From Pirellulales bacterium (lineage in GTDB: Bacteria > Planctomycetota > Planctomycetia > Pirellulales > JAICIG01): 30,052 nucleotides of DNA. The notes beneath the pieces are model-generated. The model did not search any database. It was not told the DNA's origin and was given only the letters and a program-made list of their open reading frames with translations. Below are positions 7,858-16,922 of this stretch, piece after piece (within the stretch, counting starts at the first letter, position 1; every line of letters begins with the position of its first letter). The translations under genes were made by a program, and so were the position numbers. The stretch is taken from positions 1-30,052 of the forward strand of contig JAICIG010000029.1 in NCBI GenBank assembly GCA_025924495.1, written 5' to 3'.

Positions 7858-9099
7858 TCAGCGCTCAATCTGCAATTCTGGACGCAACTTACCCAACTCG
7901 GCAATGCCATCATTCGTCACTGAAGCTCCGCGCAGTTTGACTCCGCGAAGGCTCTTGAATGCAGCCAGCTCCTTCAGTCCCGCGTCAGTCACTTGCGTTC
8001 CGCCGAGGCCCAGGTATTGCAGTTGACTAAGTTCAGTTAAACTCTTCAGGCCCGCGTCCGTGACCGTGGTCCCGTCGAGATGCAGCTCTCGAAGCCCCTT
8101 GAGCTTCGCGACCGCCTTCAAGTTCTCATCCGTGACGCGAGAGTTCAAGAAGAATAGAATGTGCAGATTCTCGAATCGCGACAACGCTTCGATGTCGCGG
8201 TCTGTAACCTGTTCTCGGTTGGAAAAATCCTCCAAAGTCACGCGATCGAGCTTTGTGATTTCTTCGCTGAACGCCGGCTTTTGCGTCTCGATCCCCCAGG
8301 ATTTGAGTATGCGATAGGCCTCGCGCCGCACGCCATAGTAGCGGACTTCGATGCCTCGATTGTGCTCGGCATGGTGCAAATAGCCCCATCCAGGATCTTT
8401 GAGAGCTGCCTTCAGCCGCTCGCTGTTCTCGTCCGATTTGAAATACCGCAAAGCCTCGACGCCTTCCGAGCGTCGAGAATAGTCGTCGGAGTCAAGGTAT
8501 TCGCATGCCTTTTTTTCCAGCCGCTCGTCGACTGGCACCTTCAAGAACATTCCGTGATACTTGGCCGATCTCGTCTTGGCGAACACATCGTGTGGAACCA
8601 GCAGCTTGAACGTGTGAATTCGCTTTACCGCCGGCGGCATTCTCTCGACGGTCTCTTTGACGATCCGAATGACGTCGGCGGGGTCGCGCAACAGCTCGAA
8701 GTCTTCCGTGAGCACTTCCAGCTTCTCGGGGGTCAGATCGATTGCCGTCGCCCTCGGCGATTGCTCCCCGATCGCCACAAGCAGACGCCGCGAATGGTCC
8801 TTCCAATCTGCGAGCACCGATTCGGGACACGAAAGTCGAACGCTGATTCCCTCGTCGTAGCTTTCGCGAAACGGGACCTTCAGACTTTCCTCGACGATAA
8901 TCTTCGCCTCACGTCCTTGATCGCCGCGGGCTTGCTCTTCTCCGAACTCGACGAGTTTCCCGACCAAGACGATGTCGGAGTTGGCCACCGTGCATTCGAT
9001 GCTGTCGGCGCAATCGAACAATGGCTGGGCGAAGGCCTGATCTGAGAGGAATACTGAGGCGCTGATAGCGGCGATCGACGCAAACCAGGAAAGTTTCAT
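7858..9099 (-). CDS. Exported leucine-rich-repeat protein
   Basis: 413 residues from the ATG at 9099. This start gives a clean signal peptide (about 1-24, cleavage after 'QAFA') and has AGAGGA upstream at good spacing. An upstream in-frame start at 9153 would add 18 residues before the signal and overlap the preceding gene, so it is less likely. The N-terminal ~160 residues include 'CADSIECTVANSDIVLVGKLVEF', an OB-like strand pattern often found in exported planctomycete proteins. The middle has HEAT-like helices (about 200-260). The last ~110 residues are LRRs with units such as 'VTDAGLKSLTELSQLQYLGL'. It probably mediates protein contacts outside the cytoplasm. The specific role is unknown. 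Confidence 0.8.
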   Translation of the reverse strand: MKLSWFASIAAISASVFLSDQAFAQPLFDCADSIECTVANSDIVLVGKLVEFGEEQARGDQGREAKIIVEESLKVPFRESYDEGISVRLSCPESVLADWKDHSRRLLVAIGEQSPRATAIDLTPEKLEVLTEDFELLRDPADVIRIVKETVERMPPAVKRIHTFKLLVPHDVFAKTRSAKYHGMFLKVPVDERLEKKACEYLDSDDYSRRSEGVEALRYFKSDENSERLKAALKDPGWGYLHHAEHNRGIEVRYYGVRREAYRILKSWGIETQKPAFSEEITKLDRVTLEDFSNREQVTDRDIEALSRFENLHILFFLNSRVTDENLKAVAKLKGLRELHLDGTTVTDAGLKSLTELSQLQYLGLGGTQVTDAGLKELAAFKSLRGVKLRGASVTNDGIAELGKLRPELQIER

Positions 9100-9142
9100 C
9101 GAGATCCTCTCTGTGATGCGAAATGCAAGGTGTAGACGACTC

Positions 9143-11857
9143 TCAGAACTCAATTTCAGCGGCGGGAACCTTGGCGATAATGTGGCTGCCCACGAAGCCG
9201 TAGAAGCGTTGCCAACGGCCGTCGATGAAACCTTCTTCCGCCTGCCAGATTTCGCCTTTTTGATCGAAGGACTTGATCAGAACCGGCGTGCCGGTTTCAG
9301 GATCTTTAGGGCCAATCGCGACGACGGGAAACGCTTCGAGCGTCTTCCATGTCGCCCGCATGGGCAACTTTGGGAGGGCGATGGTCCGCACCACAGACGC
9401 CGTATCCGTCAGCGAAAACACGGCTCGGCCGGCGACAACGTCCTCTTTCGTCCCGACGTGATCTAGCTTTTCTAAGTGAAACGCCGCACGACGAAACGGG
9501 TCGATGAATGGTGTCGACGGCAGACGGCGATCGAGAAACGCGTTTCCCCACTGATCAATGAACTTGCCGAGTCGGAGCATCGCCGCATTTCGCTCTTGCT
9601 CGGACCAGTACGGCTCGAAAGCAGGGGCTCCTGGCAAGGAACTCAGCCGCCACGCCGTCAAATCACAGACACGGACCGATTGGGGCTCCCTCAAATGCGC
9701 TTGCTTGGGGTCAACGGGGGTACTGAGACCTCGCTTCTCCACTCCAATGGAAAGCTGCATCGCCACGGTCGCCCGCTCTGGATCGAGCGTGGCCGTGCCT
9801 AATGGCGTTCGATCCTCAAGTTGTTTATGCAGCAACTCGCGAAATGCTGGCACTCCAACCAGCGGCGAAGCCACTAACTCATAGCCCCCCAGCCCCAAGC
9901 GTTCGTGCAGTGGCAGCCAGGGCGCTTCGTCCGAGAACGCCTCCTGGGCCAGCCGAGCCATCTTCGGCATTTCCGCGTATCGGCTGAGAGGACGAAACAT
10001 CGCGAAGTCGCCGCGGAGTTCGATGCCCTTTGCCATCCGCTCTTTCACCCAGGCAACGTACTCGTCAAGCAGTTCCGCATGTCCGGCGTCGACGGCGGTC
10101 AGGATCAATTGGATCATTCGGGCGTCTAATTTGTGGGCGTACCCGGCGTACGAAGGCCGGTTGCCGAATGCACGACATTGCTCCACGCGACGCCGGATTT
10201 CCGGCAATGCGGCGTCCGGATCCCAGCGGGCCAGGCAGAACGTGAGTTCGCAAGCGGCGTTTAAATGGTGGATCTGAACCGTACTGTCGAGGTCGAGCCT
10301 GGTCAGTTCCTCAGCGCGCTGGGCCAACAATTGCGAAACGCTCGCGTCTCGTCCGTCTCGCAGAGCTTCTCCAAGCAGCCGAGAAGAGTTCTTGAATTCC
10401 TTGTCCAGCGTCGCGGTGCGATTCTCGGGCGCCGTTCGCGTAATGTTCCGGGCGGCTTCCAACCATGGACTCTCTGTGCCTTGGGGATCAGCAAGCGTCG
10501 CATACCAACGCTCTGCATCGCTGAGCGTTTTCGTTTTGTTCCAGAAATCGCGAATTTCTTTGACGAATGCCTCACGAGTCTCATTATCGGTCCGGGGCAA
10601 GGCGCGCAAATATCCGTGTTTAGTTAGCGGACCAAAAGTGCGAGTCTTCAAAATGGCCTGCAGAGCCTGGAAAGCTGCCCACTCCGCGGTTATGAAATCA
10701 CGGTCCACATGGAAGTCTCGCCCAAACCCGACGGAGCGAGTCAACCGCTGGTCGTTGGCCAAACATTCCAGCAGCGGTTCTACGGCCGCTTCCCCTTCCT
10801 GAACTAGTGCCAGGATCACTGGAGATTGAGCCAGCGAGATTCCTCCCGGTTGGCCCATCTGCACCTCGTTGACGACTTCCAGATCTCGGATCAGCGCTGA
10901 AATTCGGGCGTTCTGGTCAGGGATCGGCGCCGAGTCTGGCGAGAGCACGCGCTCGACCGGCGGTTCTGCCAGTCGCCGGGCTTCATCCTTCGCGAGTGCG
11001 TCGATCGAGTCGAGAAAGCCTAGGAGCATCATGGGCCGGCCTTGAATATCCTTTCGCCGTATGAATCCGTGGCGCAGCGATTCCTGTTCGATGACGTCTC
11101 GCAACGCGACCAACAACTTCGCACTCTTCAGCGATAGGACGTCGTCGCCGCGCAGGCGAGCGCAGACGGCTCGGTCGAAGTGCGCCCAGACCCATTCATG
11201 AACTAATTCAGGATAGGGATCGTCGTTCCGGTTTTCCGGCCCCTTTAACCAATCCTCGGCGTCCGGCGGGGCGACCTTCCACATTGCTTCAGCACGAGGT
11301 GCGTCGCCGAGAACAAACAATAGAAGGCCTTTGAGAGGATGAGGCTGCTCGTGAGAGACCAGCTTCTTTTCGGGCATTGCCCGGCGCCATCCCGCGGGCT
11401 GCGTCTCCAGCAACTTCTCGACATCGGCCGCAAGGTTTGCCGGCGGGCCGACTTTCTCGACCGGATAGATGAGTCCGCTCCACGTCACGGCGAAACGCCG
11501 CGCGTCGAGGTCGGCATCAGCTTCCCGTGGTAGCAGCCAGGCGTGCGTCGTCACGACGTCGCCCCGGTTTGACCAGACCGAGCCGAACGTCACTTCGACT
11601 TCGCGATATTCGCAGCCGCGCGGATCGGCCAGGCCATGCGCCAACAGCAACTCGATCGCCGTAACCCAAGTTTGCGGCAATTGGCTGTCGGGCGGTCGCC
11701 AAGGCTCCCGCGTTCGCGGCGGTTCAGGCCATTCGCCATCGAGGTCAGATGCTGGCGGTTTGCACGCCGGCGGCGTTTGCCCCCATGTCTTCGGCACAGC
11801 GTCCAAGGACCACAGCAACAGTGCGCAGGCGATAACCCATGGCGAACGTAGCGACAC
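9143..11857 (-). CDS. Large exported protein of unknown function
   Basis: 904 residues starting at GTG (11857). An excellent AAGGAGG lies six bases upstream, and the start yields a signal peptide (about 1-26, ending 'KTWG'). The remainder is soluble. It is rich in helical segments, with stretches such as 'GEAAVEPLLECLAND' that resemble degenerate HEAT repeats, and it ends in a beta-rich ~100-residue region. I recognise no enzyme motif or named family. It is the first gene of the minus-strand trio lying between the two ileS copies, with 43 bases to the LRR gene. Its promoter must lie in the 138-base gap shared with ileS. Confidence 0.75.
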   Translation of the reverse strand: MSLRSPWVIACALLLWSLDAVPKTWGQTPPACKPPASDLDGEWPEPPRTREPWRPPDSQLPQTWVTAIELLLAHGLADPRGCEYREVEVTFGSVWSNRGDVVTTHAWLLPREADADLDARRFAVTWSGLIYPVEKVGPPANLAADVEKLLETQPAGWRRAMPEKKLVSHEQPHPLKGLLLFVLGDAPRAEAMWKVAPPDAEDWLKGPENRNDDPYPELVHEWVWAHFDRAVCARLRGDDVLSLKSAKLLVALRDVIEQESLRHGFIRRKDIQGRPMMLLGFLDSIDALAKDEARRLAEPPVERVLSPDSAPIPDQNARISALIRDLEVVNEVQMGQPGGISLAQSPVILALVQEGEAAVEPLLECLANDQRLTRSVGFGRDFHVDRDFITAEWAAFQALQAILKTRTFGPLTKHGYLRALPRTDNETREAFVKEIRDFWNKTKTLSDAERWYATLADPQGTESPWLEAARNITRTAPENRTATLDKEFKNSSRLLGEALRDGRDASVSQLLAQRAEELTRLDLDSTVQIHHLNAACELTFCLARWDPDAALPEIRRRVEQCRAFGNRPSYAGYAHKLDARMIQLILTAVDAGHAELLDEYVAWVKERMAKGIELRGDFAMFRPLSRYAEMPKMARLAQEAFSDEAPWLPLHERLGLGGYELVASPLVGVPAFRELLHKQLEDRTPLGTATLDPERATVAMQLSIGVEKRGLSTPVDPKQAHLREPQSVRVCDLTAWRLSSLPGAPAFEPYWSEQERNAAMLRLGKFIDQWGNAFLDRRLPSTPFIDPFRRAAFHLEKLDHVGTKEDVVAGRAVFSLTDTASVVRTIALPKLPMRATWKTLEAFPVVAIGPKDPETGTPVLIKSFDQKGEIWQAEEGFIDGRWQRFYGFVGSHIIAKVPAAEIEF

Positions 11858-11863
11858 AATGAT

Positions 11864-11870
11864 CCTCCTT
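11864..11870 (-). promoter_or_regulatory. Strong ribosome binding site deciding the GTG start
   Basis: AAGGAGG on the minus strand, six bases before GTG 11857-11855. It is the best Shine-Dalgarno match noted in the window and fixes the non-ATG start of the 904-residue protein. Confidence 0.8.
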
Positions 11871-11995
11871 GCCTGTTCCGATGGATCTGCCCTTCCGTCG
11901 CGTCATTCTACTCCCTTATCTCATTGAAAAAACCGCCCCCGTCCGGTCTACTTTGAGTTTTGCCACAATCGTCCAGCATTCTGTCTGTCAGTCCT

Positions 11996-14900
11996 ATGTT
12001 CCGCGCTGTTGAATCGAACCCCCGCTTTCCGACGCTCGAAACCGAGACGATCCGCTTTTGGAACGAGCGGGGGATTTACGAAAAATCGCTGGCCCGACGC
12101 GAAGGAGCCAAGCCGTTCATCTTCTATGAAGGCCCGCCGACAGCCAACGGCATGCCCCATCCCGGGCACTGCCTGACGCGGGCCATCAAGGACCTCTTCC
12201 CCCGCTATCGCACGATGCGCGGCTACCGCTGCGAACGCAAGGCGGGTTGGGATACGCACGGGCTGCCGGTCGAGGTCGAAGTTTGCAAAGAGCTGGGCAT
12301 CCACTCTAAGGAAGAAATCGAAGCCTTTGGCGTCGAGCCGTTCATCCACAAATGCCAGGAAAGCGTCTGGCGATACATGCAAGAGTGGGAGCGGCTCACC
12401 GAGCGGCTCGGCTTTTGGATCCATCTCGACGAAGCTTATGTGACCTATCACCAGAGCTACGTAGAAAGCGTCTGGTGGTCGCTCAAAAACTTGTTCGATC
12501 GCGGGCTGCTCTACCAGGGGCACAAGATTGTTTGGTGGTGGGCTCAAGGGGGCACGGCCTTAAGCTCGGGCGAAGTCGGCCAAGGCTATCGCGAAGTGGC
12601 CGACCCGAGCGTCTATGTTCGCTTTCCGCTGGTCGATGAACCGAACACGTCGCTGCTGGTCTGGACGACGACTCCCTGGACGCTGCCAAGCAATCAGTTC
12701 GCCGCGGTGCATCCGGAGCTGGAATACTCGGTCGTGAGCGACGGCGACGAAGGGCAGAAGCTGATCGTCGCTTCGGCGCTCGTCGAAACAATCGCCGGCA
12801 AGGTCGGCCGTGAATTGAAAGTCGAATCAAAGGTTATGGGGGCCAAGCTGCTCGGCCGGCGATACGTGCCGCCGTTCGATTACTACTACAAGACGCTTGG
12901 CGAAGAACAGGGCCGATTAAAAGCAGCCGGCAAACAGCACATTGCGTGGCGCGTCGTGCCGGCCGAGTTCGTCACTACGGATAGCGGCACGGGCGTGGTC
13001 CACCAGGCGCCAGCGTTCGGCGAGGTCGACTTCGATGTGCTCACGGCGGAAAACGCCCGCTTCGAGCCGGGCGAAGGACCCGAACTGATCTGCGCGGTCG
13101 GCCCCGATGGCAAATTCACCGCCGAGGCGCCCGACTACCAGGGGCGCTGGGTCAAGGAAGCCGACAAGGACATCAGCCGTGAATTAAGGCGCCGCGGGCT
13201 GCTCTACCACCAAGAGCAGTACCTGCACGAATATCCGTTCTGCTGGCGGGCCGATGAAGATCCGTTGATCCAGTATCCGCGCAAGAGTTGGTTCATCCGC
13301 ACCAGCCGGTTCAAAGAAGAAATGCTGGCGAATAACGCCCGCATCAATTGGCTGCCCGAACATATTCGCGACGGCCGCTTCGGCAATTTCCTGGCGACGA
13401 ACGTTGACTGGGCGTTGTCGCGCGAGCGGTACTGGGGCACGCCGCTGCCGATCTGGGTTTGCGAAGCGACTGGCTATATGGAAGCGGTCGCCGGCTATGA
13501 AGAACTGCTCGCCAAGCCCGGCGTGCAAGGGACCGAGGTCTGGGAAGCGGCGAAGCAGAAAAGCCCTAAACTCTCTGACGACCTCAAGGTCCACAAGCCG
13601 TACATCGACGCGATCACCTACGACTCGCCCAAAGCGCCGGGCAAGCGGATGCGGCGCGTCAGCGAGGTGATCGACTGCTGGTACGACTCCGGCGCGATGC
13701 CGTTCGCCCAGTGGGGCTACCCGCATCAGGGCCGCGAGGAGTTTAAGACGCACTTCCCCGCCGACTTCATCAGCGAAGCCATCGATCAGACCCGCGGCTG
13801 GTTCTACAGCCAACTGGCGATCAGCACGCTGCTGTTTGGAAAGCGCGACGGCGCTAGCCCCAGCCGCCCTCTCCCCAAGGGAGAGGAAACTGAGCCACAC
13901 GATTATCCTCATCCATTCCGCAACTGTATTGTGCTTGGCCTGATGCTCGGCGAAGACGGTCAGAAGATGTCGAAAAGCAAGCGGAACTACCGCGAGCCGA
14001 ACGAGATCTTCGACCGTTACGGCGCCGACGCGTTGCGCTGGTACTTCTTCGCCAATCAGGCGCCATGGACCTCGATTCGCTACAGCGAGCAGGCGATCAA
14101 GGACAGCATCCCTGAGTTCCTGCTGCGGCTGTGGAATGTCTATAGTTTTTTCGTGATTTACGCCGGTATCGACGGGTTCGACCCGGGCGCCTCGCTTACG
14201 GGCGACGTCGGACAGCTCGATTCGGCCGTGCTTTCGCGCGGCAAGGGCTATCGCCGATTGGCCGAACGCAGCGAGTTAGATCGCTGGGTCTTGAGCGAAC
14301 TGAATCGTACCGCGGCGGCGGTCGTCGAGCGGATGGATGCCTACGACAACTTCACGGCCTGCGGCAAGGTCACGGCCTTCGTGGATGCGCTCAGCAATTG
14401 GTACGTCCGTCGCAGCCGCGACCGTTTTTGGAGCGGCGAGCACACGGCCGACAAGCTTGACGCTTATTGGACGCTGTATGAATGCCTGCTGACCACCGCC
14501 CGGCTAATTGCTCCTTTCGTGCCGTTTTTGGCCGAATCGTTGTGGCAGAATCTGGCGGTCGCCGCGACCAGTGGGCGGGCGTTGGAGAGCGTGCACCTTT
14601 GCGATTTCCCGGCCGGCGATCCGGCGGAGATCGATGAAGCTCTTTCCGAGCAGATGAACCTGGTTCGCGAGATCGTTTCGCTCGGCCGCAGCGCTCGCAT
14701 GACGGCCAAGCTGAAAGTGCGGCAGCCGCTGGCCAAGGTCGAAGTCGTGTTGGTGCATCATCAGTATCAGAGCTGGCTCGAAAGCCATGCAGGCCTGATC
14801 CGCGAGGAGCTGAACGTCAAACAGGTTGAGTTCATTCCTCGGGCCGATCAGTACATCACCTACACGGTACTGCCGGATCTCAAAAAGCTCGGGCCCCGGT

Positions 14901-15397
14901 TGGGCAAGCGGTTGCCGACGCTCAAGCAGTTTCTGGCTAAGGCGGATGCCGCCGCGCTGTTGGCTCAACTTGAATCAGCGGGCAACGTCACGTTGGAGTT
15001 GCCCGACGGCCCGGTAACGCTCGATACTTCCGATATTCAGGTCCGCTTACAAGCCAAACCCGGCTGGGCCGCGGCGCAGGGCTCATTGGCCGTGGTCGTG
15101 CTCTCGACCGAGTTGACCGCCGATCTGATCACTGAAGGACATGCCCGCGAACTGACGCATGCCGTCCAGACACGGCGCAAAGATACCGGCTGCGAATATA
15201 CAGATCGCATCGCCGTCGGCGTCGTCACGGGATCGGCCGAATTGCAAACGGCGGTTGAGAAATTCGCCGACTACATCAAGGCCGAAACGTTGGCCGTGGA
15301 ATTGAAGCAGGAGGCTCTCGCCGGCGTCGAAGCGGTGGAGATGGATCTGGCTGGGCATAAACTATCGCTCTACGTTCGAGTTGTCCCTTCCCGATGA
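11996..15397 (+). CDS. ileS: Isoleucyl-tRNA synthetase, type 2 (eukaryotic-like)
   Basis: 1133 residues from the ATG at 11996, whose '[15 protein letters not shown]' matches the family start; an upstream TTG at 11960 is in frame but unsupported. It charges tRNA-Ile. The HIGH motif is HPGH (55-58) in '[12 protein letters not shown]', and KMSKS is at 657-661. The 'GMPHxGH' form and the long C-terminal extension with a DUF5915-like end ('[24 protein letters not shown]' onward) place it in the type 2 lineage, which includes naturally mupirocin-insensitive enzymes. Between 'TLLFGK' and '[11 protein letters not shown]' (about 616-638) there is a low-complexity Ser/Pro/Lys/Glu insert encoded by a palindromic repeat. 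The last four bases overlap purN. Confidence 0.97.
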   Translation: MFRAVESNPRFPTLETETIRFWNERGIYEKSLARREGAKPFIFYEGPPTANGMPHPGHCLTRAIKDLFPRYRTMRGYRCERKAGWDTHGLPVEVEVCKELGIHSKEEIEAFGVEPFIHKCQESVWRYMQEWERLTERLGFWIHLDEAYVTYHQSYVESVWWSLKNLFDRGLLYQGHKIVWWWAQGGTALSSGEVGQGYREVADPSVYVRFPLVDEPNTSLLVWTTTPWTLPSNQFAAVHPELEYSVVSDGDEGQKLIVASALVETIAGKVGRELKVESKVMGAKLLGRRYVPPFDYYYKTLGEEQGRLKAAGKQHIAWRVVPAEFVTTDSGTGVVHQAPAFGEVDFDVLTAENARFEPGEGPELICAVGPDGKFTAEAPDYQGRWVKEADKDISRELRRRGLLYHQEQYLHEYPFCWRADEDPLIQYPRKSWFIRTSRFKEEMLANNARINWLPEHIRDGRFGNFLATNVDWALSRERYWGTPLPIWVCEATGYMEAVAGYEELLAKPGVQGTEVWEAAKQKSPKLSDDLKVHKPYIDAITYDSPKAPGKRMRRVSEVIDCWYDSGAMPFAQWGYPHQGREEFKTHFPADFISEAIDQTRGWFYSQLAISTLLFGKRDGASPSRPLPKGEETEPHDYPHPFRNCIVLGLMLGEDGQKMSKSKRNYREPNEIFDRYGADALRWYFFANQAPWTSIRYSEQAIKDSIPEFLLRLWNVYSFFVIYAGIDGFDPGASLTGDVGQLDSAVLSRGKGYRRLAERSELDRWVLSELNRTAAAVVERMDAYDNFTACGKVTAFVDALSNWYVRRSRDRFWSGEHTADKLDAYWTLYECLLTTARLIAPFVPFLAESLWQNLAVAATSGRALESVHLCDFPAGDPAEIDEALSEQMNLVREIVSLGRSARMTAKLKVRQPLAKVEVVLVHHQYQSWLESHAGLIREELNVKQVEFIPRADQYITYTVLPDLKKLGPRLGKRLPTLKQFLAKADAAALLAQLESAGNVTLELPDGPVTLDTSDIQVRLQAKPGWAAAQGSLAVVVLSTELTADLITEGHARELTHAVQTRRKDTGCEYTDRIAVGVVTGSAELQTAVEKFADYIKAETLAVELKQEALAGVEAVEMDLAGHKLSLYVRVVPSR
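13868..13886. repeat. Palindromic repeat inside ileS
   Basis: CCTCTCCC and GGGAGAGG are perfect 8-base arms around a CAA loop. This type of palindrome is widespread between genes of many GC-rich bacteria. Here it is read in frame as 'RPLPKGEE' inside an insert located before the KMSKS motif of ileS. Confidence 0.7.
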
Positions 15398-16080
15398 ACG
15401 CCATGAGCAACACGCCGGCGCCCGCATTTCCGCCGCGTTCGCCCTTGAAGCTGGCCGTGCTCATCTCGGGCGGCGGCACGACGCTGCGCAATTTGCTGGC
15501 CAAAATCGCGGCCGGCGAGTTAGACGCTCACATTGATCTGGTCATCTCGAGCAATCCGAGAGCGCGCGGTCTCGATTTCGCCCGCGAGGCAAACATCAAA
15601 ATCGCGGTGCTCGATCAAAAAAACTTCGCCTCGCTCGAAGCCTATAGTCAGGCGGTATTCGATGCTTGCCGCTCCTCGCAGTGCGACATCGTCGTAATGG
15701 CCGGTTTTCTCAAGTTCGTAACGATCCCGATCGACTTTGAGTTTCGCGTGGTGAACATTCACCCTGGGTTGATTCCGGCTTTCTGCGGGCTCGGCTTTTA
15801 CGGGCATCATGTTCACCAGGCGGTCCTCGACTACGGCGCCAAGCTGAGCGGCTGCACGGTCCACTTCGTCGATAATCAATACGATCACGGCCCGATCATC
15901 TTGCAGCGAGCGGTTCCGGTTCTCGATGACGACACAGCCGAAGCGCTGGCCGCCCGCGTCTTCGAAGCCGAGTGCGAAGCCTTTCCCGAAGCCTTGCGTC
16001 TGATCGGCGCCGGCCGCGTTGCTGTTGCTGGTCGGAAAGTGATGATCAGGCCAGCGGAGAAACAGCGTTCTCCCTCGTAA
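15394..16080 (+). CDS. purN: Phosphoribosylglycinamide formyltransferase (GAR transformylase)
   Basis: 228 residues. Transfers a formyl group from 10-formyltetrahydrofolate to GAR in purine synthesis, in the cytoplasm. The phosphate-binding start is '[13 protein letters not shown]' (E. coli has GNGSNLQ). The catalytic Asn and His sit in '[11 protein letters not shown]', and the catalytic Asp in '[13 protein letters not shown]'. The 'FYGHHVH' stretch marks the longer-loop subgroup rather than the E. coli type. The ATG at 15394 overlaps the ileS stop (ATGA), which suggests translational coupling. A second ATG at 15403 would also work. Confidence 0.93.
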   Translation: MNAMSNTPAPAFPPRSPLKLAVLISGGGTTLRNLLAKIAAGELDAHIDLVISSNPRARGLDFAREANIKIAVLDQKNFASLEAYSQAVFDACRSSQCDIVVMAGFLKFVTIPIDFEFRVVNIHPGLIPAFCGLGFYGHHVHQAVLDYGAKLSGCTVHFVDNQYDHGPIILQRAVPVLDDDTAEALAARVFEAECEAFPEALRLIGAGRVAVAGRKVMIRPAEKQRSPS

Positions 16081-16081
16081 T

Positions 16082-16098
16082 GCAAGCCTCCCGCTTGC
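16082..16098. terminator. Candidate stem-loop between convergent purN and GNAT genes
   Basis: GCAAGC and GCTTGC form a 6-base stem around a CTCCC loop, immediately after the purN stop. There is no clear U-tract on either strand, so a terminator role is only suggested by its place between convergent genes. Confidence 0.35.
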
Positions 16099-16154
16099 TT
16101 GGGCGCCGCGTAAGCTAGCAATAACAATTGGCCGCCCCCCGGTCACGATTCGAA

Positions 16155-16664
16155 TCAACTCTTCGGCGCGTAACCCGCCTGCTCGTAGAACCGCCGCGCC
16201 GCCGTCCAAGCGGCATGGGTTTCCAATCCGATCTCGCGGTAGCCGGCGTCCCAGCAGCTTTTCTCCAGGGCGGCAAGCAGCAGCCTTGCCACGCCCCGGC
16301 GACGCCAGCCAGGTAAAACGGCCAGCCAATGGATGACCGGTTGCGCCGTTTCGCCGGTTCCACGGAAAGCCAGGGTAATCGTGCCGACGGCCGATCGCGT
16401 CCTTAATCCCGGCAGTCCCGTCTCGGCTTCCGCGAACCACAGCCGCTCGGGGCTCCACCAGGGCTTTGCGAGGAACTCCACCTCGAAATCAGTCGGCTGC
16501 CATTGCCGCACGCCAACCTTCTCACGCGCGAACGCCCGATGACGCAGTTCTAACCACGTAGCAATATCGCTTAGTCCGGCAAAATGGCGCAGGCTAACGC
16601 CAGGCAGCCGGGGCATTTCCGGCGGCTCGGCGAGCGTACGGTAGAGGTGCACAACGTTTGCCAT
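16155..16664 (-). CDS. GNAT family N-acetyltransferase
   Basis: 169 residues. The acetyl-CoA-binding motif A is 'LAVLPGWRRRGVARLLLAAL' (about 113-132), with the R-x-x-G-x-A pyrophosphate loop in its RRRGVA core. It is followed by motif B ('REIGLETHAAWTAARRFYEQAGY'), the usual ending of GNAT domains. The substrate cannot be deduced. A somewhat diverged N-terminal ~60 residues includes 'WLELRHRAFAREKVGVRQW'. It is divergent from the BMC regulator with 258 bases between the starts, and convergent with purN. Confidence 0.88.
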   Translation of the reverse strand: MANVVHLYRTLAEPPEMPRLPGVSLRHFAGLSDIATWLELRHRAFAREKVGVRQWQPTDFEVEFLAKPWWSPERLWFAEAETGLPGLRTRSAVGTITLAFRGTGETAQPVIHWLAVLPGWRRRGVARLLLAALEKSCWDAGYREIGLETHAAWTAARRFYEQAGYAPKS

Positions 16665-16820
16665 GGCCGCGGCGATTGTTCCATTTGCAGCCGCCGACTC
16701 GTACCCCTCTATTAGCTAATAAGGACAAATGGGATCGTGAAATTCGCGCCGTCGTCAAAATACAGGTCATAATTCCCAGGTCTCCCATCCTTCGCACAAA
16801 AGTCGCCTATTGGAAAAATG

Positions 16821-16849
16821 TGATAGAATTCTATCAATCAGTTGATTGA
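16821..16849. promoter_or_regulatory. Two overlapping palindromes, candidate operator of the BMC operon
   Basis: TGATAGAATTCTATCA (16821-16836) is a perfect 16-base palindrome. It overlaps by three bases a second one, TCAATCA-GT-TGATTGA (16834-16849). The centres are 13 bases apart. The pair lies in an AT-rich patch about 75 bases before the DeoR-family gene and just upstream of a plausible promoter. Autoregulation by that DeoR protein with a sugar-phosphate effector is the natural inference. Confidence 0.6.
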
Positions 16850-16855
16850 ACATGC

Positions 16856-16884
16856 TTGATTTTGGACGATTTATGGTTCACAAT
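16856..16884 (+). promoter_or_regulatory. Candidate sigma-70-like promoter of the BMC operon
   Basis: TTGATT (16856-16861), a 17-base spacer and CACAAT (16879-16884) match the -35/-10 consensus at four of six positions each. It lies directly downstream of the double palindrome and 38 bases before the first gene. This is a pattern match only. Confidence 0.35.
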
Positions 16885-16922
16885 CGATCCGAATCATTCA
16901 AGGATGAGACGCTTTTGCGGGG

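Noticed and set aside
11996..15397. ileS as an acquired antibiotic-resistance gene
   Set aside because: Type 2 IleRS is the plausible resident housekeeping enzyme here, coupled to purN; the type alone does not show acquired resistance.
15520..16458. Long minus-strand open frame opposite purN and the GNAT gene
   Set aside because: Its translation shows no conserved motif and it overlaps two well-supported genes; long antisense frames are expected in GC-rich coding DNA.
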